From Pisolithus tinctorius (Eukaryota; Basidiomycota; Agaricomycetes; Boletales; Pisolithaceae), in NCBI GenBank assembly GCA_024663395.1, contig JANFAH010000043.1:124001-188000 (forward strand): a stretch of 64,000 bases of DNA, in the 5' to 3' direction. The notes below the pieces were generated by a model. The model saw only the letters and a program-made list of their open reading frames with translations, made no database searches and was not told where the DNA came from. A program made the position numbers and the translations under genes. Shown piece by piece: positions 1 through 8,887 of this stretch; the first letter of the stretch is position 1; every line of letters starts with the position of its first letter.

Positions 1-317
1 TATAGGTTACATGGGTGATCTACCTGACAGGAAGGACGTGGAATGATGGCGAATTAATTGAGAGGTTGAAGCAGGATTCAGTTCTTGCATGTCGGATTCG
101 GATGGGAAGACGTCGGGAAGGTCGTCGGTGGCTTTGTCCGTTCGCATGCGTCGGATTTCTGTAGGTAAGGGCGTTGGTAAGGAGGTCCCTGTAGGCTGTA
201 GAGGAGCTATGCGGTTATTCGTGGGGAGAGGGTGATATAAGTACATGCCTGTGAAGGACGCGCGGATTGGAGACGCAAGATTTGTTTGCAGGATAAGAAA
301 ACGCGTAAGTGGGTGTG
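1..317. other. Left flank of Gypsy A, mostly without a recognisable gene
   Basis: This stretch ends with the 5-bp target duplication GTGTG (313-317) that borders the left LTR of Gypsy A. The same five bases follow the right LTR at 7902-7906, so 1-312 was contiguous with 7907 onward before insertion. Apart from the C-terminal piece of the interrupted minus-strand gene (207-312) I see nothing here. A 79-codon minus-strand frame at 7-246 has no recognisable features. Confidence 0.6.
207..312 (-). pseudogene. C-terminal piece of the hypothetical gene split by Gypsy A
   Basis: If Gypsy A and one copy of GTGTG are removed, the minus-strand frame that enters the LTR from 7907 continues here without a break and ends at TAG (209-207). 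It adds roughly 35 codons, beginning His-Leu-Arg-Val-Phe-Leu-Ser-Cys. The continuity of the frame across the excised element is what I see; that it was one gene is an inference. No domain is recognised. Confidence 0.5.
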
Positions 318-847
318 TGTTAAGTACGAGGATTGTCCGGGTTGAGTCCGGACCGGAGACCGAAGCGGGCGCGAAGCCGAGGGGTCGGGGTCAGAGGTGA
401 AGTCGGGGATGCAGATGGTTTTGGACTGTTTGGACTTAGCGACTGAGGATACAGCGCTATTCCCTTGCGTGGGTCTCAGTCCGAGTCCGAGGCCGAGACG
501 GAGTTATCAGAGGTGACTTAGTTGATTTCAGACTAAGGAGTACAGGCCGAGTATCTACGAGTTTATATACCAGAAGTAACCATAGTACGGAGACCGGTAA
601 TGCCGGTCTCGCAAGGATTGCTAAGGTGATTGGTAAGACAAGGGTTACTAACGTATGACCAAGATAACGGAGACCGGGACAGGTGGACCGGGGACAGGAC
701 CGGGGACAGGACTTAACCGAAGTGACAGACACTGCAAAGCAGTGTTCACCGCGCTAGGACATCTGGGGATAGCAAACAGGCGAGGCCGATGCCGGACTAA
801 GTGAGTGCGAGGCCGAGTCCGGTCGGGGTCGAGACATGGCTATGACA
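318..847 (-). repeat. 3' LTR of Gypsy A
   Basis: 530 bp, identical in length to the right LTR. On the coding strand it begins TGTCATAG and ends CTTAACA. It contains the TATA box and predicted start described for the 5' copy. At all seven positions where the two LTRs differ, this copy keeps the CpG. A 91-codon minus-strand frame (457-732) recurs in the other LTR only because the two LTRs are nearly identical. Confidence 0.95.
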
Positions 848-850
848 GTA

Positions 851-861
851 TCCCCCTCTTA
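851..861 (-). promoter_or_regulatory. Polypurine tract of Gypsy A
   Basis: On the minus strand TAAGAGGGGGA is followed by TAC and then the LTR start TGTCATAG. A purine run abutting the 3' LTR is the expected plus-strand primer site. The same motif precedes the LTRs of Gypsy B (53374-53383) and C (58215-58225). Confidence 0.8.
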
Positions 862-984
862 GGGGTCGAACCCATGAGACCCCTGCGAGAGTGGCAGGCT
901 GAGTCCGAAAATCGGCTGAGTTTGAAAAACCGATACTTGTGGCTCGCTAAGCCCTTTGCGTCTTTCTTTCACATCCTATTCATC

Positions 985-2042
985 ATGTCCGATTCGAGGC
1001 CGATCAGCGTGACTGGCAATAACGACGAAAGCCGAGTCGTCGTCGACTGGACCCAGGTACCGGACGATGCCATCAGGTATGACACCGACGACGAGGAAGA
1101 AGTGATGAAGGCGAAGTCGAAGGAAAGGAAAAGACGAAAGGCGGCTGAACAAGCCCGGCGCGAAGAACAGGCGCGGCTTGAGGCCGAGAGGGTGGCAAGG
1201 GAGCAGGCCGAAGCCGAGAGGATAGCGCGGGAGGCCGAGGAGCAAAGGGCACGTGAGGAGGAAGAGAGATGCAGGGCTGAGGAAGAGAAGGAGGCCGAAC
1301 GTAAGCGCAAGGCCGAGGCCGATAAGGGTGATGAGGCCGGGGGGGAGGTGAAGAAAGTGGTCATGGACCCCGGGTGAGTGAACTTTTTAACCTTGTGCGT
1401 ATCCTCTTTGACAATCCTTTTAGCTGTACCCGCTGTGCCCGGGCCAACACCGTCTGCGAATTCGTCGTAGACGGCAACAAGAAGCGCGTGGCCTGTGTGC
1501 GCTGCAACCTATCGAAAGGCAAGTGCCGCTGGCCCGGGGATGGGAAAGACGCCGAGGCCGGTCCTAAGGCCGGGAGGACCGACAAGGGGAAGAAGCGGAA
1601 AGCCGAGGAGGAGAATGCCGAGGCCGGGCCCAGTAACCAAAAGCAGGCAAGGACGAGTGCGAGGCCGACCGAGGTCTTGGACCTCGACGAACCTGAGGCC
1701 GGCGGGAGCGTGATGAAGGAGGCCGGTGCGGCCAGGTACTCGGGCTTGGAGGACAAGCTCGAGCGCCTTATCGAGGCCGCGGGGCTGATTGCCAACAACT
1801 TGGCCAGCCTCTTCGAGCTGCACAAGACCGCTGTCGAGAACTCGGGTCGCATCGCCGATGCCCTCGAGTCAATACTCGACGAATCATACGGCTTCGGGAT
1901 GGCAGTGTCCCCCTCGGACTCGGGCTCATCTGAGCTCGATTCTGACGAGTTGCGCGAGGAGGCCGAGTGGTTGAAGGCCCACGGCGAAGATGAGGAGGAG
2001 GAGTCCGAAGGGGAGGACAAGAGTATGGCCGAGGCCGAATAG
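985..2042 (+). CDS. Antisense zinc-cluster coiled-coil protein of Gypsy A (two exons)
   Basis: This gene lies between pol and the 3' LTR, on the strand opposite to gag-pol. Exon 1 is 985-1373, a 50-nt intron with GTGAGTG...TTTTAG ends is 1374-1423, and exon 2 is 1424-2042; splicing restores the frame (GG+C, Gly) and gives about 335 residues. Exon 1 encodes an acidic start, then a long Glu/Arg/Lys/Ala coiled coil. Exon 2 opens with six cysteines spaced C-x2-C-x6-C-x12-C-x2-C-x6-C, the pattern of fungal Zn(II)2Cys6 clusters, followed by a basic stretch and an acidic tail. DNA binding is inferred from the pattern only. The gene runs convergently with pol and stops 195 bp from it. Equivalent genes sit at the same place in Gypsy B and C, so it belongs to the element. 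The ATG at 985 is the first after the LTR that gives the conserved N-terminus. Confidence 0.8.
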
Positions 2043-2237
2043 ACCCGTAGCGTAGTGTTTGTGTTGTTTCCTCTGCGAATGTCATGTGCCCGGTGTCCGG
2101 CGTCCGGTTTCGATCTTGTATAGTAAGTGAGAGCAAACAAGAAAAGAAAAACATAGTAAGTAAGGGATCAAAGGAACACTAGATACCGATAGAAAACTGA
2201 AACTGAAACTGAAACTGAGGCCGGTTGAGACCGGTCC

Positions 2238-5200
2238 TCATTGGAAGGGGCCGGGTTTATTAGGATAGTGAGAATGGAACTCTTGCACGAGTTCAGAAGC
2301 ATTGTCTAGCTCTGTAGCTAGTACCCAAGTAGTTTCTTCATCAGTCCCTTCGTAGCCGGTCCACCGGACTAAATACTGAAGCCAACACCGGCGACGCCGG
2401 TCGACCTTAGAGTCGAGGATTTCTGCTACCTCGAACTCTAGATCACCATCGACTTCGACTGGTGGAGGTGGTGGTTGAGTCCGGTTCGGGATGGTGTTAG
2501 GGATGGCCGGCTCGAGTTGGGAAACATGGAAGACCGGGTGCACCGCGCGCATTGAGTCCGGTAGGCGCAGTGTGAAAGAGTGGGTACCGGCCTGAGCTAT
2601 GACCGGGTACGGCCCAAGGTTTTTCTCCGAGAGCTTCTTGGAAGGCCGGGTAGACCGGAAGTACCTGGCTTTGACATATACTTGGTCGCCGACTTTGAAG
2701 TCCGGAGCTGGCATGTGTTTAGCGTCGGCCGGTCCTTGGTAGCGCTGCTGTGCTAAGGTCATTTCTTCCCGTAGGTATTGATGCAGTGAGTCTAAGTCGA
2801 CTGCATAGTCACGAGCCCGAGCGGAGGTGAGATCGCGCTCTGGGTATACCAAGATGTTGGGATGATAGCCCTTATTAGCAAAGAAAGGTGAAACACCGGT
2901 AGTAGCGCTAGGGGCGTTGTTGTAAGCGAACTCGGCCAAAGGTAGTAGTTCGGCCCAATTATCCTGCTGGTAGTTGCAGTATACTCGGAGGTATTGTTCT
3001 AGGGTCTGGTTGGTCCTTTCGGTCTGGCCATCACCTTCGGGGTGGTAGCCCGAGGTGAAGTGTAAGCGCATGTCTAAAGCCTTGCCAAGCGACCGGAAGA
3101 AATGAGAGACGAACTCCGAGCCTCGGTCTGAGGTTACATGGGCCGGTACTCCGTGCTTTGAGAAGACATGGAGTAGGAATAGTTTGGCGAGTTCTGGGGC
3201 TGTTATGGTGTCGTGGGTGGGGATGAATATGGCCTGCTTGGAAAGCCGGTCAACTACTACGAGGATGGCCGTGAAGCCGGTTGAGGCCGGAAGCTGCTCG
3301 ATGAAATCCATAGAGATGGAGTTCCACGGCTTCTCCGGCACCGGGAGTTGCTTGAGAAGGCCGTAAGGCCGATGGCGGGGAACCTTAGCCCGAGCACAGG
3401 CCGTGCAAGACCGGACATAGTCTTTGACGAAGGTCCTGAGGCCGGGCCAGGTATACTCATGCCGTATGAGTTCTAAAGTGCGGTTTTGGCCGAAGTGGCC
3501 GGACAGAGGGTGGTCATGCTTGAGGCGCAAGACCCTAAGGCGGAGGTCATTTGAGTCCGGCACATAGATCCTTCCATCAAGACGAAGGAAACCGGTGTCG
3601 TCTACTGACCACCGGGGATCAGACATGTCGGAGAGACGGATTTGTGAGACCGGGTCGTCCGGCAGTGCGGTCAGGATATCATTGTGAAGTTTCTCTATAT
3701 CCATCAGTGCGACTGCTCGTAAGACTGGGTACTCGAGGTATGTGGCGCGAAGGGAGACCGCTAGTTGCTCTTGGGTGAAGACCGGTCTCAGATTTTGCGG
3801 GTTCACTCGGGCATAGCCGCTATCCCCCTCTTTGGGGTAGACGTCCCATCGTCTAGTTAGGGCATCGGGCTTAGCCCCGAGCTTACCGGGCCTGAATCTG
3901 ATGATCATATTGAATTGCGAAAGGAATTCTGACCAGCGAGCTTGGCGGCGGGTGAGTACTTTGGAGGTAGAGAAGTACTCGAGATTCTTGTGGTCGGTAA
4001 CAACGTCGACCGGTGAGGCCGAGCCCTCAAGGTAATGGCGCCAGGTCCGGAATGCTTCGAATATAGCAAGCAATTCCTTGTCGTGGGTATCATAATTCAA
4101 TTCCGGGGCCGTCAGAGTCCGGGAGTAGAAAGCGACCGGATGTATCTGGCCGTCGCCGCAGGTGATAGAGAGGATGCCGGCGATGGCGTAGTCTGAAGCA
4201 TCGGTCTCGACGGTGATAGGGACCCCGGGGATGAAATGAGTTAAGACCGGCATGGTGGTGAAGGCGGTCTTGAGGTTGTTGAATGATCGGCGGCACTCCT
4301 CAGAGAAGTTCCAAGGAGCCCCCTTGCGGGTAAGCCGAGTCAGTGGTACGACGATGTCCGAGTAATTAAAGATAAAGCGGCGGTAGAAATTGGCAAAGCC
4401 GAGGAAGGATTGGATGTCCTTGACCTTGCGAGGCTCAGGCCAGTCGCAGATGGTCTGGACCTTTTCCTTGGACATCGTGAGGCCGGCAGGGGAGAGGTGG
4501 AATCCGAGGTATTCGACCGAGTCCGAGTGGAACTCACATTTCTCCGGCTTCGCATAAAGGCCGTGAAGCCGAAGCTGGCGGAGGACTTCTCGGACATGCT
4601 GCTTGTGAGACTCCTTATCTCCAGAGTAGATTAAGATGTCATCTAGGTAGACGACTACGCAGACATCTAACATATCCGCGAAGATAGTGTTGACGAAGCG
4701 CTGGAAGGCGGCCGGGGCATTGGTGAGGCCGAAAGGCATCACTAACCACTCATAGGATCCATACCGAGTCCGGAATGCGGTCTTCCATTCATCGCCCGGG
4801 GCAATCCGGACGAGATGGTAGGCATGCCGAAGATCAATTTTTGTATAGATCTTGGCTCAGCTTGGTGAATCCAAGAGGTCGGAGATGAGCGGTAGCGGGT
4901 ATCGGTCCTTCTTAGTGATTTTGTTGAGGCTGCGGAAGTCTACGCAAAGCCAGAGGGAGCCGTCCTTCTTTTTGACAAAGAGGACCGGTGCAGCATAAGG
5001 GGAGGAAGTAGGCCGAATGAATCCGGTAGTAAGGTTTTCATCGATGAATGTCCGGAGAGCTTGGAGCTCAAACGGGGACAGCGAGTAGATTGTGCCGAGA
5101 GGCGGGGTTGTTCCTTCTTCGAGCTCTATCTTCAGGTCATACTCCCGGTGTGGCGGGAGTGCCGAGGCCTTGGCCTTGCTGAATACATCAGCAAAGTCAT

Positions 5201-5960
5201 GGTACTCTTCTGGGACATTGGGTAAGGCCGGAGGAGGGGAAGCCGAGGCCGATCGGGCTTGAGCTGAGTCCGAGGGGCGGAGCTGAAGTTGGAATTGGAC
5301 GGACCCTTCTAGTTTGCAGGCGCGCACAAAAGCGGCTGCATTGATTAGGGAAACCAGAGGGGCCTTCAGAGGGGTGCGAGTCGGAGAGTCGGAGACCGGT
5401 ACAGATGGTGCGAGGCCAGGTTGGTCACTAGGACCGGGGTCAGGAAGGCCGGTGGAGACCAGGCTTACAGGGGGTGTCAATGGGGTTGGCATTCCTTGTG
5501 CAGGAGTCCGGAATGTTAGACTGCCCAATACCCAATCAATCAACGGATTGTAGCGGGTGAGCCAGTCATGTCCGAGGACTATTCTACACTCAGAATCCAA
5601 CGGGGCTAAATACAGGGTTACCGGGGTGACATCGCCGGACGCGAAGCGAATATTGACATCTACTGCTTGGGTTATGGTGAAGGTGGACGTTCCATCGAAG
5701 AGCCGGAGTCGGATTGGGGAGACCGAGTACGGGGTAAACGAGTGTTGATTAACAAAATGATTATCTATAAAACAATGGGTGGAACCGGAGTCCACTAAAG
5801 TACGAAGCCGAGGTATTTCTGGGTTTTCTATAGTGATATACGGGGTCAAGGAGTTCGGACTGGAAAGAGCGGACGCGTTGAGACGAGCCTCCAAGTTTGC
5901 ACAACTGGAGTCAATGCAGCTCCCAGATTGTGCGGAGTCCTGGGAGCCGCTACCTATTTT
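2238..5960 (-). pseudogene. pol: Gypsy A pol polyprotein, one premature TGA
   Basis: Pol supplies the protease, reverse transcriptase, RNase H and integrase that copy and insert the element. In order: retropepsin [12 protein letters not shown] near 5790; RT with [19 protein letters not shown] and YLDDILIYS; RNase H (ETDASDYAIAGIL); integrase H2C2 zinc finger (HPLSGHFGQ...CTACARAK); D,D,E core (MDFIEQLP, TSDRGSEF, GQTERTNQTLE); and a C-terminal chromodomain (FEVAEILDSKV...WTGYEGTDEETTW), which in chromoviruses guides integration to marked chromatin. It lies one frame back from gag and has no ATG at its start, so it is probably made by -1 frameshifting at 5957-5963. A single in-frame TGA at 4859-4857 interrupts RT just before the Ala-Lys-Ile-Tyr segment; Gypsy C has CGA (Arg) there. 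The rest of the frame is open to 2238. Confidence 0.93.
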
Positions 5961-7333
5961 TTTGTCTCGGGGGTAGTACCCGAGCCCGAGGCCGGTGCGG
6001 CCTCGGTGGTGGCCGCAGCGTGAGCTTTGGCCTTTCCGGCTTTCTTAGGGCATTTGTCAGCGAAGTGACCAGACCCTCCACAGAACATGCAGAGGTTTCC
6101 GTCTAGGCGACGCTTGCGTTCTTCTGGGGTAAGCTTTCCATCTTTGCCGAGTTTGCTAGGCTCGGGCTTGGACGAATTGCTGTTATTACTATTGCCCAGC
6201 TTCGATGAAGCCGGCTTGGGAGAAGATCCGGAGTTGTTGTTGTTGCCGGCCTTAGGTTTGTCTTGGCCAGTCTTGGGCTGACCATTGTTGCCGGAGCCAC
6301 CAGACTTGTTGTTACCAGAGTTGGACGAGCCCTGGTGCTTATTCGCCCGCTGGACTTCTTCCTTGCGCTCCCAATAGCGCGCATCTATCTCCTGGGCGAG
6401 GTGGCGGAGCTCGTGAAGTGTCCGGGGTTTGCCAACCCGACAGACCTCATCCTTGATTCGGTCTGGGAGGCCGGAATAGAAATGATGGCGCAGCGCACCG
6501 TCACCGTAGCCTCGGACTTGCGAGGCAAGCCGATTGAAGTCAACTACGTATTTGTTGATGCGCTGACTGTCCTTCATATGTAAATGGTCGAGTTGGCTTT
6601 CGGCGTCAGCGACCGGGTCGTGGGGGCCGAAGGTGGTTTGCAACTCCAGGACGAACTCCCTCCAGGAGTCCATCCAGAGAGGCCGGTCATTGGGGTCGTC
6701 GAGCCCGAGCAAGTCCGGCTCGAACCACTCAAGAGCCATACCCTTGAGGTATGATTGGGCGAAGATGACTTTGGCACGATCAGTCCTAAAAGCCCGAGGT
6801 CGGTCTTGGAAGTTAAGCTCGCACTGGATGAAGAACGCGCGAAGCTTCTTGGGGTCGGTACCATCAAAGGTGTCGGGCTCATGTAACTTGGTCCTGCTTG
6901 AGGACTCAGGACTAGTACGGGTGTTGCGAGCCAACAGCTTGATGGCCTTTGCGAGACTGTCGAAGACCGCGACCGCGGGTTCGGTGTCCGGATCTGGGAA
7001 GTCCGGATCGTCTTCCGGATCATTATCTTCCGGGTTATCATCACCGGGACCATTATCACCGGGGTCATCATCGTCTGGGTTGTTGTCATCATCGTCGCCC
7101 GGCCCATCATCGCCAGGGTCACCCTCGGGGATGGGAGCAGTGGGACGACGTGGGGTGGGGGTGTTAGATGTGCGGGCTGAGAAGCCCCTGAAAGGACTAA
7201 CGGGACCTGGAGAGCACCTAGTGGTGCCCAAAGCAGCTAGTGCTGTTTCGCGGCGAGCCCCACTGGCTGAAGCGGAGTCAGGATTAGTGGCAGAGCGACC
7301 ACGGGGAGGTTGAAAACGAGTCTTGGTTGCCAT
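5954..7333 (-). CDS. gag: Gypsy A gag (capsid and nucleocapsid)
   Basis: 459 residues from ATG at 7333, a few tens of bases after the 5' LTR. The N-terminal third is basic, then rich in Asp/Pro/Gly (repeated [13 protein letters not shown] acidic blocks). The middle is a retrotransposon Gag domain (from [15 protein letters not shown] to [11 protein letters not shown]) expected to assemble the capsid. A Ser/Asn/Gly/Lys-rich linker leads to a CCHC zinc knuckle [14 protein letters not shown] at about residues 415-428, which binds RNA. It ends ACA AAA AAA TAG, the frameshift site into pol. The frame is completely open. Gypsy B gag is nearly the same length (456 codons), so the start is well supported. 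Confidence 0.93.
   Translation of the reverse strand: MATKTRFQPPRGRSATNPDSASASGARRETALAALGTTRCSPGPVSPFRGFSARTSNTPTPRRPTAPIPEGDPGDDGPGDDDDNNPDDDDPGDNGPGDDNPEDNDPEDDPDFPDPDTEPAVAVFDSLAKAIKLLARNTRTSPESSSRTKLHEPDTFDGTDPKKLRAFFIQCELNFQDRPRAFRTDRAKVIFAQSYLKGMALEWFEPDLLGLDDPNDRPLWMDSWREFVLELQTTFGPHDPVADAESQLDHLHMKDSQRINKYVVDFNRLASQVRGYGDGALRHHFYSGLPDRIKDEVCRVGKPRTLHELRHLAQEIDARYWERKEEVQRANKHQGSSNSGNNKSGGSGNNGQPKTGQDKPKAGNNNNSGSSPKPASSKLGNSNNSNSSKPEPSKLGKDGKLTPEERKRRLDGNLCMFCGGSGHFADKCPKKAGKAKAHAAATTEAAPASGSGTTPETKK
5957..5963 (-). promoter_or_regulatory. Predicted -1 ribosomal frameshift site, gag/pol of A
   Basis: On the minus strand the heptamer AAAAAAA (X XXY YYZ in the gag frame) is followed at once by the gag TAG stop. 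A -1 slip continues as ATA GGT AGC into the open pol frame. The identical A7-TAG junction and frame relation occur in B (36883-36892) and C (63318-63309). A downstream RNA structure was not evaluated. Confidence 0.75.
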
Positions 7334-7359
7334 GATGTTCTAGACCCACACAAGTGGCG

Positions 7360-7370
7360 AGTCTGAAATA
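7360..7370 (-). promoter_or_regulatory. Self-priming primer-binding site of Gypsy A
   Basis: One base after the 5' LTR the minus strand reads TATTTCAGACT. This is not a TGG-type tRNA site. Its reverse complement matches AGTCTGAAAT, the predicted transcript start inside the LTR (7588-7579), so the RNA 5' end could anneal here and prime reverse transcription, as established for Tf1 and sushi-type elements. The matching pair in Gypsy B differs in sequence but keeps the pairing. Confidence 0.75.
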
Positions 7371-7371
7371 C

Positions 7372-7901
7372 TGTTAAGTACGAGGATTGTCCAGGTTGAG
7401 TCCGGACCGGAGACCGAAGTGGGCGCGAAGCTGAGGGGTCGGGGTCAGAGGTGAAGTCGGGGATGCAGATGGTTTTGGACTGTTTGGACTTAGCGACTGA
7501 GGATACAGCGCTATTCCCTTGCGTGGGTCTCAGTCCGAGTCCGAGGCCGAGACGGAGTTATCAGAGGTGACTTAGTTGATTTCAGACTAAGGAGTACAGG
7601 CCGAGTATCTACGAGTTTATATACCAGAAGTAACCATAGTACGGAGACCGGTAATGCCAGTCTTGCAAGGATTGCTAAGGTGATTGGTAAGACAAGGGTT
7701 ACTAATGTATGACCAAGATAACGGAGACCGGGACAGGTGGACTGGGGACAGGACCGGGGACAGGACTTAACCGAAGTGACAGACACTGCAAAGCAGTGTT
7801 CACCGCGCTAGGACATCTGGGGATAGCAAACAGGCGAGGCCGATGCCGGACTAAGTGAGTGCGAGGCCGAGTCCGGTCGGGGTCGAGACATGGCTATGAC
7901 A
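7372..7901 (-). repeat. 5' LTR of Gypsy A
   Basis: 530 bp with TG...CA ends, followed by target duplication GTGTG at 7902-7906. Compared with the left copy it has lost seven CpG sites to TpG or CpA and has no other difference. Confidence 0.95.
7579..7623 (-). promoter_or_regulatory. LTR core promoter of Gypsy A: TATA box and predicted start
   Basis: On the minus strand TATATAAA lies at 7623-7616 and the sequence AGTCTGAAAT begins 28 nt downstream at 7588, the usual TATA-to-start distance. The start is inferred from this spacing and from complementarity to the primer site; no transcript data are available. The same arrangement is in the left LTR (about 526-570). Confidence 0.7.
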
Positions 7902-8764
7902 GTGTGGGTGGCATGGGTCCGCACAATGATGAGATCGAATTCCACATTGATCTCAATGAAATCCCCACGGGACAGTAAAACTTTGTGACTCGGCATAACA
8001 TTACCGTCTTGGGTCATTTCTAAGATTTCGAGCGGACCGTTCCATTGCCAGGGATACCCAGGGAGCTGTGGAACGTGCGCGTTTTGAGGAGCTATAACAG
8101 GTGTTGACGAGGCATGCCGATGTTGAGCCTCCTGCAAGTCAAGTGGGAGCTTGAGGATTTTTATTAGAACAACGAAATGAAAACGGAGGGCACAGCTAGA
8201 CTCATGTTACCTTTGTAAAAACCTTTCTTTGCATATGGAGATGGTGCCAGAATTGAATGGATGGAAGTGGGATTTTCAGAATGTGGCTGGCAAAGGTTGC
8301 TGCGAGGTTCAATTGATCCAATTGATTTCGCCATGCAGCTGAGTTACCCATGCCACTGATGGATAGGCTCTGTACAGCATTTGCCGTCCTTGCACAGTCT
8401 CTGCAAACGTGGTTCTCTTCAGTACTGACGAGGGAAAAATGACGACGGACCCGTTCCAGTTTCCAAAATCGCCGACGCAAAATCTATCGAGGAAGCCGTA
8501 GATGCGCACAGACACAGGGTACAACGCATCACACGGCTCGGGCATGGGCAACGTCTTGTAAATGAACAGGTGTGAATGTCTTCGGTCTGGAGGGCTTGGA
8601 TGACAGGCTACAGCCGCCCATTCAATCATGTGGCTAAGCGAAGTGGGGAAGCATTCCCATTGCTGGAGCTGGTGAATAGGTCTGCGGTTTTGGATGATGG
8701 GTCGCAAGTCATCTGCCCATAGGTCAGTGCCAAGTGAGTGACCGGGAGACGGTAAGAAGGACAT
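7902..8764 (-). pseudogene. Hypothetical multi-exon gene 3' of the Helitron, split by Gypsy A
   Basis: I do not recognise this product. An ATG at 8764 opens a frame of about 150 codons (8764-8309) with an Ile-Tyr-Gly-Phe-Leu-Asp-Arg-Phe segment. Coding then seems to move to the frame ending ...QRKVFTK at 8211, followed by a plausible 79-nt intron (8210-8132, GTAACA...TTGCAG, phase 0) and an exon containing PWQWNGPLEIL and RGDFIEINVEFDLII. That exon runs into the LTR of Gypsy A and resumes at 312-207. The junction between the first two frames (8330-8280) is unresolved: an intron or a frameshift. It lies just downstream of the Helitron on the same strand and may be cargo of it. Being cut by A, it cannot give a full product. 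Confidence 0.45.
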
Positions 8765-8887
8765 GGAGAGAAACAGTTCAGGACGGGGTGTATAGCCCGA
8801 TTCCGCACCACGTTTTAAGTCGACGGTGGTGGTGCTATCTTTCTTTCAGGAAATAGGAGATTTTAGGCGGCTTCTGATGTGAAAAGG

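Larger units (their letters stand above)
318..7901 (-). mobile_element. Gypsy A: near-complete Ty3/Gypsy chromovirus
   Basis: The element is delimited by two 530-bp LTRs (318-847 and 7372-7901) with TG...CA ends and a GTGTG duplication on both sides (313-317, 7902-7906). It reads on the minus strand: 5' LTR at the right, then primer site, gag, a -1 frameshift signal, pol with protease, RT, RNase H, integrase and chromodomain, a gene on the opposite strand, polypurine tract, and 3' LTR at the left. The LTRs differ at seven positions by hand alignment, all CpG transitions. Gag is intact and pol has one TGA, so this is the youngest-looking element in the window. It belongs to the same family as Gypsy C at the right end. 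Confidence 0.95.

Noticed and set aside
457..732. 91-codon minus-strand frame in the Gypsy A LTR, repeated at 7511-7786
   Set aside because: It is repeated only because the two LTRs are nearly identical; no good start context, no homology recognised, and it crosses the predicted promoter and transcript start.
969..1364. Ser/Ala/Leu-rich minus-strand frames opposite the antisense zinc-cluster gene
   Set aside because: Shadow of the Glu/Arg-rich coiled-coil coding sequence on the other strand; composition explains the open frame.
6633..7313. 226-codon plus-strand frame opposite Gypsy A gag
   Set aside because: Mirror of the Asp/Gly-rich gag sequence on the minus strand, which has a Gag domain and zinc knuckle; no motif on the plus strand.
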